A stretch of DNA of 64,000 nt from Coccinella septempunctata (lineage: Eukaryota; Arthropoda; Insecta; Coleoptera; Coccinellidae): contig NC_058195.1 of NCBI RefSeq assembly GCF_907165205.1, forward strand, positions 13,764,001 through 13,828,000, read 5' to 3'. Shown piece by piece: positions 24,536 to 36,270 of this stretch. The stretch's first letter is position 1, and the number at the start of each line of letters is the position of its first letter. The position numbers and the translations under genes were made by a program. The notes below the pieces were generated by a model, which worked only from the letters and a program-made list of their open reading frames with translations, was not told the DNA's origin and did not search any database.

Positions 24536-25953
24536 AATACCCAGCAAACACATTTCCATAACATCAATGTATCCTACATATTACAATGTTCCGTGTTACA
24601 TAGCAAAGTTCCGTGCACGATCTTTCCGTGTAATGTCAAACGAGGGCTCTATGTCCGCCTTTCGCTACGTATAGTGTAACGAAATTGTAATATTACGTGT
24701 TCGGTGTATGTACCTTACGTGCTACGTATAAATGTATATAGCTCTGGTACAGAAAATATGTTACCGAATTGATACATTACATCTGCAGCACATGTACATT
24801 ACATGTTATATACCTGAATATATTTTTGCACATATCGTTTACGTATGAAATAATCTGATTACTACAGAACATCCATATCACATTCATGTGCGATGAATAC
24901 AGAGCATCAATGTAACATTATCATATAATATGTATATTACGAGAGGAACAGAGTATTAACAATTTAATCATTCCATAAGCAAACGTTTCGGCTAATTTAC
25001 ATAAGCTCAGAATTTTATTTTTAAAATTGAAGAGACTAAATAGAAAAAAATCGAAATTATTATCAATCATGATTTTACACTTGATACTTCATGATCTAAA
25101 TTATTATTCTGAGCTCAAGAAATGCTATGAATTAGCTGAAATATTGCTAATGTAACAATTAAATTGTCTACTCACTTCCATCTGAAATAAAACTGGGAAA
25201 AAAATGTGCAGGTCAGTGACTTCATTGTATACATTATCATATCTTGGCAGAGCGAATCATTATTTCCATCATCCATGTAGAAAAAATTGACCCACAATTT
25301 ATTAACACATCAAGATCAAAGCTGTAACAGAGGAAAAGGATAATATAATAATTAATTGAACAAACATCTCTCGAATGTTTTTGAAATAAAAGAATACAAA
25401 CATTTAAAAAAAAATTTATTATATTATCAATATAAGTAGACTATAAATATTTGAAAAAAATTTATATTGTATTGAGAAATATACAAAAATGAGGAAAAAA
25501 GCTTTTATATCAGCTCAAAAAAAACCTTTATATACAAAAGCTGAATTTTACATTGTAAATTGTAATTGTATGTATTTATTGTTTTTCTCTTTTGTACCTC
25601 AAAGTACTGAGCCGGATCCATTCTGCTGCAATTTTCTGGAATTCAGCCCTTTGTATAAAGGACTGAGTTGCATAACCTAAACATTACGAAAAGATGATTA
25701 ATAAGAAAAGCAATTTCATTTCGAGACTCCCAGACTGGATTCTTCCTTGAAAAATAAACATGCAAAAAAAATGGATTATCTGTCACATCATGAATAAATA
25801 TATAATTTTCTGAAAGAAAATTCCAATAATTACTTATTTCAGTTATTGAAAAATTTGGTAATTATAATGTAAATACTGCTGAACCATACACCAAAAGCTA
25901 TTATAATGTAGTGTACAGATTACATAAAAATATATACATTCATTTTATTTATT
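24536..25953. other. AT-rich intergenic DNA, no gene seen
   Basis: This stretch is very AT-rich with several near-palindromic ATGTAAC/ACGTAT words. The two short plus-strand frames (24494-24679, 25489-25680) have no family match. Confidence 0.5.
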
Positions 25954-28081
25954 CAGTGGCGGATTTACATATTTGCCGCCAGTAGGCCATTCAAATTTTG
26001 CCGCCCTTACCATAATTATTTAGTTCAAAATATTAATGACAATTTTTCTGTCAGTGAAAATGTAACTTAGAGATTTGTACACGTTGGTCCTAATAACTAC
26101 TCATAATAATTATTGTGACCTAGGGAATCGATGTGTCAGTTCCCGAGTTTCCAGATCATTTTTACAACGCAACGATTGATTTTGATTTTGATTTTGATCC
26201 ATTCTTAATAAATAAGGTCTCTTGTAGTTTATTGGAAAAATTCGCGGTTTTTCAGGAAAAGACCGTAAACAAAGTGCACGTCGAATATTTCTGCGTTTGT
26301 GCACACAATCATCTTGATTAGTCTATTTGACAAAAATCTCAAGATGATTTTTCGAGAATGGATTAAGTTATCCAAAGTTAATTTTTCATTATAAGATATG
26401 AATATCAAAAAAGTTTCTTGCGAAGCAAGGATCAGGAATGGATTTTTCTACCCCTTTCTATTATAGACGAACAGAACCAAAATATTTTTAATGCCTTCCC
26501 GCCCTTATAAAATATCTGCTTGATTTAATACGTGAATGTTTATTAATTTTCAATAAAAAAAAACAAAAACCGCTTTTCGAACGCCATCTTTAGGGGGCTG
26601 TAACTAGGCAGGGACACAAAAAAAAAGACCTTCTCTAAAATTCATATTATTATCTGTATTATATGGCCACAATCTAACTGACGATGACAATAAAATAGGA
26701 ATGTAAGTCATAAAAGTCTCACCTCGGGTTTCATATTGATCAGGGAATCAACGCTTGATTGACCAACAGAAGACGTCAATTTGTTTTCAATCGATAAATT
26801 ATGTTCATACGTCCATTAAATTATTCTCAATTGCTACTCGTTCAATATATTCAGCAAAGAAAAGGTTTCAGTTTTAGAAATCAACCGTTGATCGCACAAT
26901 CAAAGTTTTATTAAACCCGCTGTGAAAATATCTTTCTTCGTCATACGAAATTTTGTTTAGTTATGACTTCATACACAAAACAGCCAAAGCGTTCAGCTTT
27001 TCTTGGCTTAATATGGTTCTTAGGTACCTAACTTTTCACCTTTTTCAAGCAAAAAAAGCTTCTCTCACCCGAACAATTAGTCGCAGGTGTATACAGGGTG
27101 GGCAAAATTCTTTGTCTACTGATGGAAACTCGAGAAATATGGAAGCTAGAAGAAAACGGATGACACATTCTCGAGCTCTTTTTCAGAGAAACAAAGAATG
27201 GTGAAAACCGTTTTTGAGTTATTAGCCAAAAAATGAAATTTTGACGATTTCGAAAAGTTCTCATAAGTTTTTTGTCTTTGAAGTTATAGATCTGAAACTT
27301 GAACCTTCTACAGACCCTTTTTTACGTAGAATTCACTGACGAGCACCAAATATTTTTTTATTTCGAAACATTAGGCGAACTTTCGTTTTTTTTTTAATGC
27401 AAACTTTCATTGAATTTGTTATTTGTGAGTTGGAAAAAAAGATTCTGTCAGTAGAATCTACGTATAAAAGTGACTAAGAAGGTAAGTTTCAGATATGTAA
27501 ATAACTTCAAACACAAAAAAGCTATGAGAACTTTTCGAATTCGTCAAAATCCAAATTTTTGATTATAACTCAAAACCTAGAAATGATAGGCCGGGTCTGT
27601 TTCCAGGTTTGGATTAGTCATGTAAAAAGAGCTGGAGAATGTGGAATCCGTTTTTTTTCTAGCTGCGATAGTTCTCGAGATCATCTCAGTAGACAACCAA
27701 TTTTGCTCACCTTGTAAATAGAGCTATAGATACGAACTTCTGGACAAACATTTCTTGAATTGTGTTTTCGTAGGAACCGAAGAAACACATCGCAACGATT
27801 CAGAATCTGGCTTCACCAAAATTTTTCACCTTCACGAAGTTTCAGTATAGAGTCCAAAGCGGCCGAAATAAGAGTGAAACAGGAAAATAGTAATGTATTT
27901 GGTCAGTTTTTTTTTATAATTAGGGAAAATCAGATGTAGATAGATATTAAAATATCTATGAAATACAAGTATTTCAGTTTCTATAATTCGTGCTAACAAA
28001 ATTGTCACCAAATTTGCCGCCCCCTGAAATCTGCCGCCCTAGGCTGCAGCCTACTCAGCCTCTATGGTAAATCCGCCACTG
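25954..28081. mobile_element. Complete non-autonomous hAT element, copy 1
   Basis: Both termini are CAGTGGCGGATTTAC as perfect 15-base inverted repeats. The 8-bp duplication TATTTATT flanks the element exactly (25946-25953 and 28082-28089). Subterminal TTTGCCGCC and CTGCCGCC blocks follow the ends. The 2,128-base body has no hAT transposase; frames at 26110-26321 and 26953-27264 are short and unrecognised. A MITE (27092-27716) is nested within. It is nearly identical to copy 2 at 28373-29666, with only one substitution noticed in about 1.29 kb, so the two are very recent or reflect local duplication. Confidence 0.93.
27092..27716. mobile_element. TACAGGGTG MITE nested in hAT copy 1
   Basis: The ends are TACAGGGTGGGCAAAATTCT and the reverse complement of ATTTTGCTCACCTTGTA, with TTTGTCTACTGA / TCAGTAGACAACCA continuing the inverted repeat for about 30 bases with mismatches. 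The TACAGGGTG terminus is typical of TA-inserting IS630/Tc1-like elements. It encodes nothing. Its first 155 bases also occur in hAT copy 2, at 29511-29666, so it was already present in the hAT element before the two copies arose. Confidence 0.8.
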
Positions 28082-28372
28082 TATTTATTACTGGTAATGT
28101 GGGGATTGAGGTCAGTTCATTTCATGCCAAGCTCTCAAAAATGCTTCTTTTCTTCTTCAAACAAATTAAACCTTTTAACATAGAAATTAATCGATTTCAA
28201 GCGAATAACCCGTAATGAACCGCGGTTATTGCTGGTTTTGCTCTTGGTTATGTCCCTTCACAACTTCTAACCCCAATTCGATAACCAGAATTTTAACCCA
28301 TCTCTCTAAGGTTATCTGATGTCCAAATTGATGACGTTGAAGGGCTAGTTCATGATGTCACGATATTATAAC

Positions 28373-29666
28373 CAGTGGCGGATTTACATATTTGCCGCCA
28401 GTAGGCCATTCAAATTTTGCCGCCCTTACCATAATTATTTAGTTCAAAATATTAATGACAATTTTTCTGTCAGTGAAAATGTAACTTAGAGATTTGTACA
28501 CGTTGGTCCTAATAACTACTCATAATAATTATTGTGACCTAGGGAATCGATGTGTCAGTTCCCGAGTTTCCAGATCATTTTTACAACGCAACGATTGATT
28601 TTGATTTTGATTTTGATCCATTCTTAATAAATAAGGTCTCTTGTAGTTTATTGGAAAAATTCGCGGTTTTTCAGGAAAAGACCGTAAACAAAGTGCACGT
28701 CGAATATTTCTGCGTTTGTGCACACAATCATCTTGATTAGTCTATTTGACAAAAATCTCAAGATGATTTTTCGAGAATGGATTAAGTTATCCAAAGTTAA
28801 TTTTTCATTATAAGATATGAATATCAAAAAAGTTTCTTGCGAAGCAAGGATCAGGAATGGATTTTTCTACCCCTTTCTATTATAGACGAACAGAACCAAA
28901 ATATTTTTAATGCCTTCCCGCCCTTATAAAATATCTGCTTGATTTAATACGTGAATGTTTATTAATTTTCAATAAAAAAAAACAAAAACCGCTTTTCGAA
29001 CGCCATCTTTAGGGGGCTGTAACTAGGCAGGGACACAAAAAAAAAGACCTTCTCTAAAATTCATATTATTATCTGTATTATATGGCCACAATCTAACTGA
29101 CGATGACAATAAAATAGGAATGTAAGTCATAAAAGTCTCACCTCGGGTTTCATATTGATCAGGGAATCAACGCTTGATTGACCAACAGAAGACGTCAATT
29201 TGTTTTCAATCGATAAATTATGTTCATACGTCCATTAAATTATTCTCAATTGCTACTCGTTCAATATATTCAGCAAAGAAAAGGTTTCAGTTTTAGAAAT
29301 CAAGCGTTGATCGCACAATCAAAGTTTTATTAAACCCGCTGTGAAAATATCTTTCTTCGTCATACGAAATTTTGTTTAGTTATGACTTCATACACAAAAC
29401 AGCCAAAGCGTTCAGCTTTTCTTGGCTTAATATGGTTCTTAGGTACCTAACTTTTCACCTTTTTCAAGCAAAAAAAGCTTCTCTCACCCGAACAATTAGT
29501 CGCAGGTGTATACAGGGTGGGCAAAATTCTTTGTCTACTGATGGAAACTCGAGAAATATGGAAGCTAGAAGAAAACGGATGACACATTCTCGAGCTCTTT
29601 TTCAGAGAAACAAAGAATGGTGAAAACCGTTTTTGAGTTATTAGCCAAAAAATGAAATTTTGACGA
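28373..29666. mobile_element. Broken hAT copy 2
   Basis: This copy starts with the same CAGTGGCGGATTTAC end and follows copy 1 at a constant offset of 2,419 bases. It stops abruptly at 29666, inside the nested MITE (after TTTTGACGA). No right terminus was found anywhere to its right, and no matching 8-bp duplication of ATTATAAC (28365-28372) could be identified. Its break lies only 12 bases from a splice donor of the truncated gene at 29678-30362. An incomplete gap repair, a deletion or an assembly join could each explain the junction. Confidence 0.88.
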
Positions 29667-29677
29667 AAAAAAATTAC

Positions 29678-30362
29678 CTTCTGAGATGACATCTTCTCCT
29701 TTTGCAAAAGGTGTTACCACTATAAATAAACATAAGGTATTCAATGTTCTGCATAGCAGCTTTTGAGTCAAGTTATTACCTGAGTTGATGTCAACATCTA
29801 GATTCAGTGCTTCCGATAATTCCTCACATGGCTGCTCCCATAAGATTTCAGCCTGCTCAATATCCAATTTGGGTGGAGGCGAAATACTGTCTACAAACGT
29901 CAAGAAAAACTCAAGTGAATCAACTGAATCCTCTTGAAACATTGACTTATACCCACCTTCTCTATCATCTGTAGATGGGCTAGTGGAAGGCTGGCGAAAT
30001 TTTTTCTTTCTTTTGCCTCTTCCTTTCTCCTCATCATTAGAGGTATATTCCGCATCTCCTGCTTTCCTGATAGCAGTCTCTAGTGAATCTGAAAAATGTG
30101 TATGTTTGTTTGAGGCAGTTATCATGAGATACATCATAGCCATTATAATATAACAGATACATTATTTACCATATATTCCCTCCACTATAATTTTATGGGC
30201 ACACCAGTGTTTGCCAGGAGCAGTTTGCCTCTTTATTAGCTGTGTCACATTTTTGGGGTTGTTAGGTGGCCACAAACATTCTGTCTGAGATGCATTCAGC
30301 CAGCTTATTGGGACATGACTGAATACGCCATCCTCAATAAATTGAACCACCGCATAAGACAT
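29678..30362 (-). pseudogene. 5' part of a DUF4806-type gene, three exons
   Basis: Exon 1 (30362-30170) begins MSYAVVQFIEDGVFSHVPIS and contains a WL..SQTECLWPPNN segment and PGKHWCAHKIIVEGIYG. Exon 2 (30088-29780) begins DSLETAIRKAGDAEYTSNDE and continues into a basic KGRGKRKKK stretch and an acidic region. Exon 3 (29719-29678) encodes about 14 residues (TPFAKGEDVISE). All three junctions show GT and AG, all introns are phase 1, and the joined frame is open. The N-terminal layout matches insect proteins that end in a DUF4806 domain, but that C-terminal domain is missing. The next intron runs straight into broken hAT copy 2. Function of the family is unknown; many members are tied to transposons. 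The gene is truncated as seen here. Confidence 0.7.
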
Positions 30363-30731
30363 AGTGTTGGATCTGGAAATTATACAGACAAATAATTCCC
30401 TACATATAAGCCATACATATATGAGATACCTAGCTTCTGAGCAAGTGGAATAGGCCAAATTAAAGAAAACTAATTTAAGTTTCATCTATGTTTATCATGT
30501 TGGTAATAATTCAGTATACTCATTTTAATTAGAAAATAATTTTATCAATATACAGATTTCCTCATTTTTAAAAAAACTTCTATCAGACAATGGGTCTTTA
30601 TCAGTGAATTAAATATAGCAGTGGGCTTTGAAATATCCTTATTTTGACGATTTTATTAACTTTTATAATTTTGGAAACTGAAAGTTCGCGAAATTTCAAT
30701 AAGAACTAAGTGTCGATATTTGTAATACAAA

Positions 30732-31748
30732 TTATAAATGCAGCAATTTCATTATAATAATGCTATCTTCGGAGCTCGGAAATTGTAAGCATTTACTGGA
30801 AATTTCGTCTTCCACCAACTCAACATTAATAGGCTCACTTAAATCCTTCAAACTCACTAAAAATATTCCAACTGAGGAAGATTCACACGGTATAGAAAAT
30901 AAATTTGTGTGTTTGGTGAAATATCTGCACGTCATCATTATTTTGTTATTTTCAATCCAAATATTCTCAATAATACTTATTCTGTCCTTTTTCAATACAA
31001 AGTAATTATTGGGTTTTTGAGAAGAAATTATAAAAGATTCAAACTCAACTTCTTTCATAACCGAGCCTGAGATATGAATTTCTGGAAAAATTTTGTTTTT
31101 TTGTTGGATGCTACCTACATCTTGTTCCTCCTTTAATCTATTTACAATTTGATGAAGTGGCTTTCCAGAGGTTTTAAGTTTTTGTTTGATATGATACATA
31201 TAATTTTCAAATTTGAATGCACTGAAATTTTGAATTGGGCCAAATTTTCTTACTTCATCACACAGATGTATCAGACAGTGAACATTGTAACTTAGATGCT
31301 GATCGCCATAGAAAAAAGAATATTTTTCCACAAAATATTTCAGACTCTTCTCAGCATAAGGAACTAAATGTGAAAGCTGCTTGCATGATAATATGCGAAG
31401 AGATACACTCAGAGCTAGAAAATGATGGTATTTAGCTCTTGGCATGCAATCCTTCAAAATTACTATTCCTGTATAAAGCAAAAATAGCCTTAGCTCAGTT
31501 GCTTTCCACCTATCAATATCTGCAAGACACCTAGGCAAACGAGAGAATTCTTTTGGAATATAACCTTTCAATTCTTTGTTACGAATTTCAGCTTCTTCAA
31601 GTTTTGCTCTAGTGAGTCTCACATCCATTTTGCCCTGCACCCAAAATTGAATAAGACGTTTAGTTATTCCCAAGTAAACTAAGTGCATAGGGTCTAATGG
31701 TATTTGAGCAATCATATCTATGTTGAGTTCTTGGAGGATGGAATTCAT
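30732..31748 (-). pseudogene. CACTA/EnSpm-like transposase C-terminal half
   Basis: An open frame of 338 codons encodes a protein typical of the animal CACTA-like transposase group. Landmarks are IPLDPMHLVYLGITKRLIQF (residues ~17-36), a DRWKATELRLFLLYTG segment (~79-94), LSYNVHCLIHLCDEVRKFGP (~153-172) and FSAFKFENYMYHIKQKLK (~176-193). The Asp of DPMHLV lies in the region thought to include a catalytic acid. Family proteins are usually 600-700 residues; the N-terminal half is missing. In-frame codons continue upstream of the first Met as YKVHVEHHK without a clear start. No CACTA termini were found. The frame is intact over 1 kb, which suggests recent loss or constraint. It lies 370 bases upstream of the DUF4806-type gene on the same strand and may belong to the same original element. 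Confidence 0.78.
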
Positions 31749-31964
31749 TTTGTGATGCTCTACATGTACCTTGTAAGTTATTTCGCGAAAAGTACTTTAA
31801 GTTGTGTACACTAGACTGTTTCGATTCTACCAATTGTATTGTGACTATCACTCGTCTGATTTAGTTTATCCCCCTGTGAACCGGTGGATTTTCAAGGTTT
31901 TGTAATAGTGCCTATTGTGTTCCTTATTGCTTTACGACGAATGAACAGGCGCCTCGTCTAGAAA

Positions 31965-32320
31965 GAATAGCTGGCCCTCGAGACAACCGAGAAAACGTCG
32001 TTACAAAACACTGAAAAAAGTATTCAGCACGTTATCCAACCTCACGTTAGGAAAAACGATGCACATTATCACGTTATCTGACTTCAAATCCGATTCCACA
32101 AGTTATCCATCTTCAGTATAAAAAAAAAAGGTTCAACACGTCATTCGACTTAGAGTGAAAAAAGAATTCAACACGTTGTCCCACTTCAAATCCGGAAAAA
32201 TGATGCAGCACGTTATACGACTTCAGACTGAAGAAACGATTCAACACGTTATCCGACCTCGAATTCGGACAAACGATTCAATACGTTTCACGACTCCAGA
32301 CTGAAAACACGAAGTTCATT
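31965..32320 (+). repeat. ~37-bp minisatellite array B1
   Basis: The array opens with a lead-in, AGAATAGCTGG.CCTCGAGAC, then AACCGAGAAAACGTCGTTAC, that recurs at 32822. Units of the ACGATTCAACACGTTATCCG type follow, diverged and irregular in length. Confidence 0.82.
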
Positions 32321-32819
32321 TTCATTTTTTACAGAAATGCACCCTCATTTTAGAAGCACTCCGTATTATTATCGGAAACCTCAGCCTCTACCCTCACCTA
32401 TCCCGTGCCACACTTTGGGTTCTACGCCTACTGTTAGTATGATTCTCTGCTGGTGTGAAAACCCAGGGAGAACAGAACGGACTCAAGGGTGAACGGCCCT
32501 TAACATCATTGAATCCTGCCTTGGATATTAATCTTTGTCAGAATGAACTCACCGACTTAGTGGAGTGCCTCCAGAATTTCAATTATGATAACGTCTTTTC
32601 ACCAGATAAATACAGATTCTAGGAAGGCTGGACTTTATTGTCACAGAGGACAAAACACAGTTACAACTGATTGAACAGATGAAGGTGACTACAAAATAGC
32701 CTTTGAAGGAGCTTGTTAACTGGAATTTTGACTTCCATCAGTTATCGCTTACACCCTAGATAACAGGAAACCTCATCTTCGACTTGGAGCCAACAGGGTA
32801 GTTTTGCTATTTATGTTTT
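32321..32819. other. Spacer between minisatellite arrays, no gene identified
   Basis: This stretch is more GC-balanced than its surroundings and is not repeated elsewhere in the window. I could not recognise a protein in any frame; stops are frequent. Confidence 0.4.
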
Positions 32820-33420
32820 TTCAAGAATAGCTGGTGCTCGAGACAACCGAGGAAACGTCGTTACAAGACACTAAAAAAATTATTCAACACATTATCTGAT
32901 TTCAAATCTGAAAAAACGATTCAACACGTTATCCGACTTCAAGTGTGCTAAAACGATTTAAAAAAACTGATTATACGATTTTGATAAAATTAATTTTGAA
33001 ACCACGACACGTGTTTCACTATCACAATAGCATCTTCAGGTGGGCGGAGGTAAACACTCGTGTCGTGGTTTAAAAAACTTCCAACCAAGACTGAAAAACG
33101 ATGCAACACGTTGTCCTACTTCAAATCTGAAAAAACGATTCAACACGTTATCCGACTTCAAGTGCGGTAAAACAATTTAACTGAAAACTGATTATACGAT
33201 TTCAACTAAATGTATTTCAAAACCACGACACGTATTTCGCTATCACAATAGCATCTTCAGGTGGGCGGAGGAACACTCGTGTCGTGGTTTAAAAAACTGA
33301 ATGTGAACGTGAATGTTGAATGAATAACGATTCAACACGTTATCTGGATTCAAAACCAGAAAAACGATTCAACACGTTGTCCGTCATAATTATTTTTCAT
33401 CAATTAATATCTAATAATAA
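32820..33420 (+). repeat. ~37-bp minisatellite array B2 with foldback units
   Basis: The array starts with the same lead-in as B1 and ends, like array A, in GTCCGTCATAATTATT. Two foldback units are inserted at 32971-33079 and 33191-33298. Each begins (A)TTATACGATTT, contains AAACCACGACACGTGTTTC- or CGTATTTCGC-like sequence, the core ATCTTCAGGTGGGCGGAGG, and ends ACTCGTGTCGTGGTTTAAAA. The arms AAACCACGACACG / CGTGTCGTGGTTT pair perfectly. These units resemble the isolated hairpin at 2731-2835. Confidence 0.85.
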
Positions 33421-35148
33421 TCAATAACATCCTCTCCTTGCGTTACATCGATATTTTCTAGGCAATGCTTTTTATAATACTTGAATACGTATTGTATTTA
33501 TATACGTTTGCATCCCTAACATAATTTCATTTGAGAACTGATAATCACAAAACTCAATGGGATCATTCAATCATGCACAAAGTAGGATTATTTAACATGT
33601 ACCTAGCTACAATTTTCCATATGAACATCCAAATTGTTGTTCTGTATATATCGTTGTCTTATTATCTTTCACCATCTGAAGATTGAAGATCGTCTCATAT
33701 TATATGTTAAAGAATCCTTATTGGATATCGTTGCATTTCAAAATAAGCACTGATTAATCAAAGCGGTATACTTAATCAAACAGGGAAAGATGTCATAGTT
33801 AAAAGAAGGGAGTTCAGAAATCGTAAATCAATGCAGTATTTTCTCCAGTGAAAAATTTTCATTGTTTCCGAGATATATTGCTGTGAACACAAAATGTTAT
33901 ATTTTTTTTTATCGGTAGGTTTACCCCATCGTGCACTAAAATTCAGAATCACCCGCTATGAATGTCGAATCATCCAAACATCCTCTAGATTTTACAACAT
34001 TTTCAAACTTCCCAAATGAGCCAACTTTCCGAGCACGCAATCAATCAATCACACTTTACAGCTCATAAAACCTTAATGCTGTTTATGTTATCCGAATCTC
34101 CGCTCGTCTTCAGATCTCGGACTCGTCCAGTTTCAGGTTTCGGATTCAAATGAGTTGTAGTCGTTGAAGGGCTCTCTTCAAGACAAACATCAAGTTTATA
34201 AGGCGGAACAAACTCCCCCATTCCGTGTCGCGTTTTCCTCTTCGGTTTGGCTTTCTTCCATTTATCTTGTCTAGAATTCGTCGAGCTCGTTTCCGCGAGG
34301 AGAAAATGTCAGTCGTCAGTCGGGGGATGGGCATAACGCAATTAAATTTTTCGGAATTAGATTTCGCCTACGCCTCCGTTTGCGGTACGAGAAAAACACG
34401 GAATCATTTTTGACGGATTATGAATTAGGGGGAGGTTCCCCGTTCCTATATTACGTGTATGTGTGATACTGTCGGGAATTTGTGAGGGGGAAGGCAATAT
34501 ATCATCTGATCTCTGACAATTTTGAAATATTGAAGAGAGAGTACTTCGAGAAGCTGCAATGATGGAAATTAGGAATCGAACACGAAGAAAAGCTGCAGAT
34601 TCCTCAAAAATGTGAATAAAACATTCAACCGCTAAGACACTTCTCGCTTGTAAAACCTTTTCTGTACCCATAATATGATTTTGTCAAGTTGCACAGAAAC
34701 CAAACATCTTCTCAGCATCTTCCATTATTGTCAATTCGAATCGAACTTGAACGTTCAAACAGAAAAAAACAGATTTAGAAACAAATGCCCTATGGTTTTT
34801 CATATAATTGATTCGCTGAGAATACTTGAATATCTACCTAATTGTCAATTAAAAAGAGTGTATTTGGTTCAACTACCACTTTTAGTTAGAGTCAATTTTT
34901 AACTTTCACGGGAAACATTGTGATTAACTCAACAACAAATAAAATCTACAGAGAGTTTTCTGTGGATAGTACAATTTTCAAATCTCTGTCAGTAGAAGAA
35001 GGGAAATTCAAATACACCGTAGTCAGAGGTTTGTGGATAATCTAATATTGTAATGAAAAGAAAAGTTGTACGATAACAAAATTTGGCTCAACTTCGACCC
35101 ATTCATTATATTTCACATATTTTCAGAAAAAACTCATTCGGTTCTCTA
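33421..35148. other. Intergenic DNA with a GC-richer patch
   Basis: The patch at 34100-34460 is GC-richer than the surroundings and has short overlapping frames on both strands, none recognised. It could be an unrecognised regulatory region or exon. No repeat structure was found. Confidence 0.4.
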
Positions 35149-36270
35149 TACTCCATTCACTTTTATTTTATCACTCGGTTGGCCATGGAAATTTGACACA
35201 TTTCACACTGTATAGTACGAAAATGTGGGGTTATGAGTGTTATGACGCTTGTCAAAACATTTTTGGGTTTTAAATCAACGCTATGTTGCCCGTTCTACGT
35301 AGAAGTTTCTGTTATTACGTATTTTCTCACAATGTCGAATCTCTTCGGGAAATATATGACGGACATAATTGAAGTTTATACAAACTGATTGAAGGCATAC
35401 CAAATCCAGTTATTTGCATGGAAAATACAAGAGATCAGTATAATATCATAATATGCACTAGCTTGAGGAGTGTTAATGCTCGTTATCTTCTTTGGCTAAA
35501 GTTCGAATACGTTACATCAGTTGTAGATTTCACCAGAAGATGAAATGCATATGGTGTGGAATTGGCATCTCTCAAAGGAATTGACAGATAATTACAAGAA
35601 TGTTAAATTCTTCAACAAAAATCATCTTGCATGAATGGAAGTCAAAAGAATTAAAGGAAGTTTCAAGGCAATCGACGAACTTCACCTTTAAAGAAGAATT
35701 GCACATGAATAAACATGACAACTCGCGCGTATTTGTGGCTGTTCATCTTAATACATTGATATAATAATAATAATTAGTTATTTATTGGAACCAAGACATT
35801 TACAATGTATAGGACAAGTCAAATGAAAAATAGAAAAAACAATTTTTGGAAACTTATTCTACGATGACATTTATCGAAAATCCTGTTGTAAACTTTTCGC
35901 AATAATTCACTCTAATATAATATACTCAAATGCCACCACTTTTTTGGGTCTCCCAATAGAAGGAAATTGTTTGTCATCCTCTTCATTCACAACCTTTCGG
36001 ATTGTGGAAATATTCTGCTGAAATATTTTAGATTCAGATGAAATATATATGAATTCTGTTACGTTGAATATGTTCGTTACCGTCTGACGTATTGTGGATT
36101 TTAGAATATCAGGGTATAACTATTTGAATGAGCGGACCTGAATTCTAAATAGCACTTCCTCTGTTTTTCAATCATTTTCGGCATTTTCGTAAGTAAAATT
36201 GATATTAGTTGTGGCACCGGCAAAATTATTTCATGACCAACCGACTGCTGATATAAATTTGAATGGAGTA
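35149..36270 (-). mobile_element. TACTCC-family MITE, copy A
   Basis: The left end is TACTCCATTCACTTTTATTT, with CACTCGGTTGGCCATG inside. The right end is the reverse complement with mismatches (TTTCATGACCAACCGACTGC to GAATGGAGTA). The inverted repeats span about 45 bases. The 1,122-base body aligns in inverted orientation with copy B at 42860-43992, for example CGCTATGTTGCCCGTTCTAC here against GTATAACGGCAACATAGCG there. TA precedes the left end. No coding sequence survives. Confidence 0.88.

Noticed and set aside
24536..25953. Possible origin-like or scaffold-attachment AT-rich region
   Set aside because: High AT content alone is normal for this genome; no defined motif array was seen.
26110..29707. 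Identical small open frames duplicated at 26.1-27.3 and 28.5-29.7 kb as a paralogous gene pair
   Set aside because: They lie inside two copies of the same hAT element and are non-coding body sequence. Identity reflects the element copy, not a gene.
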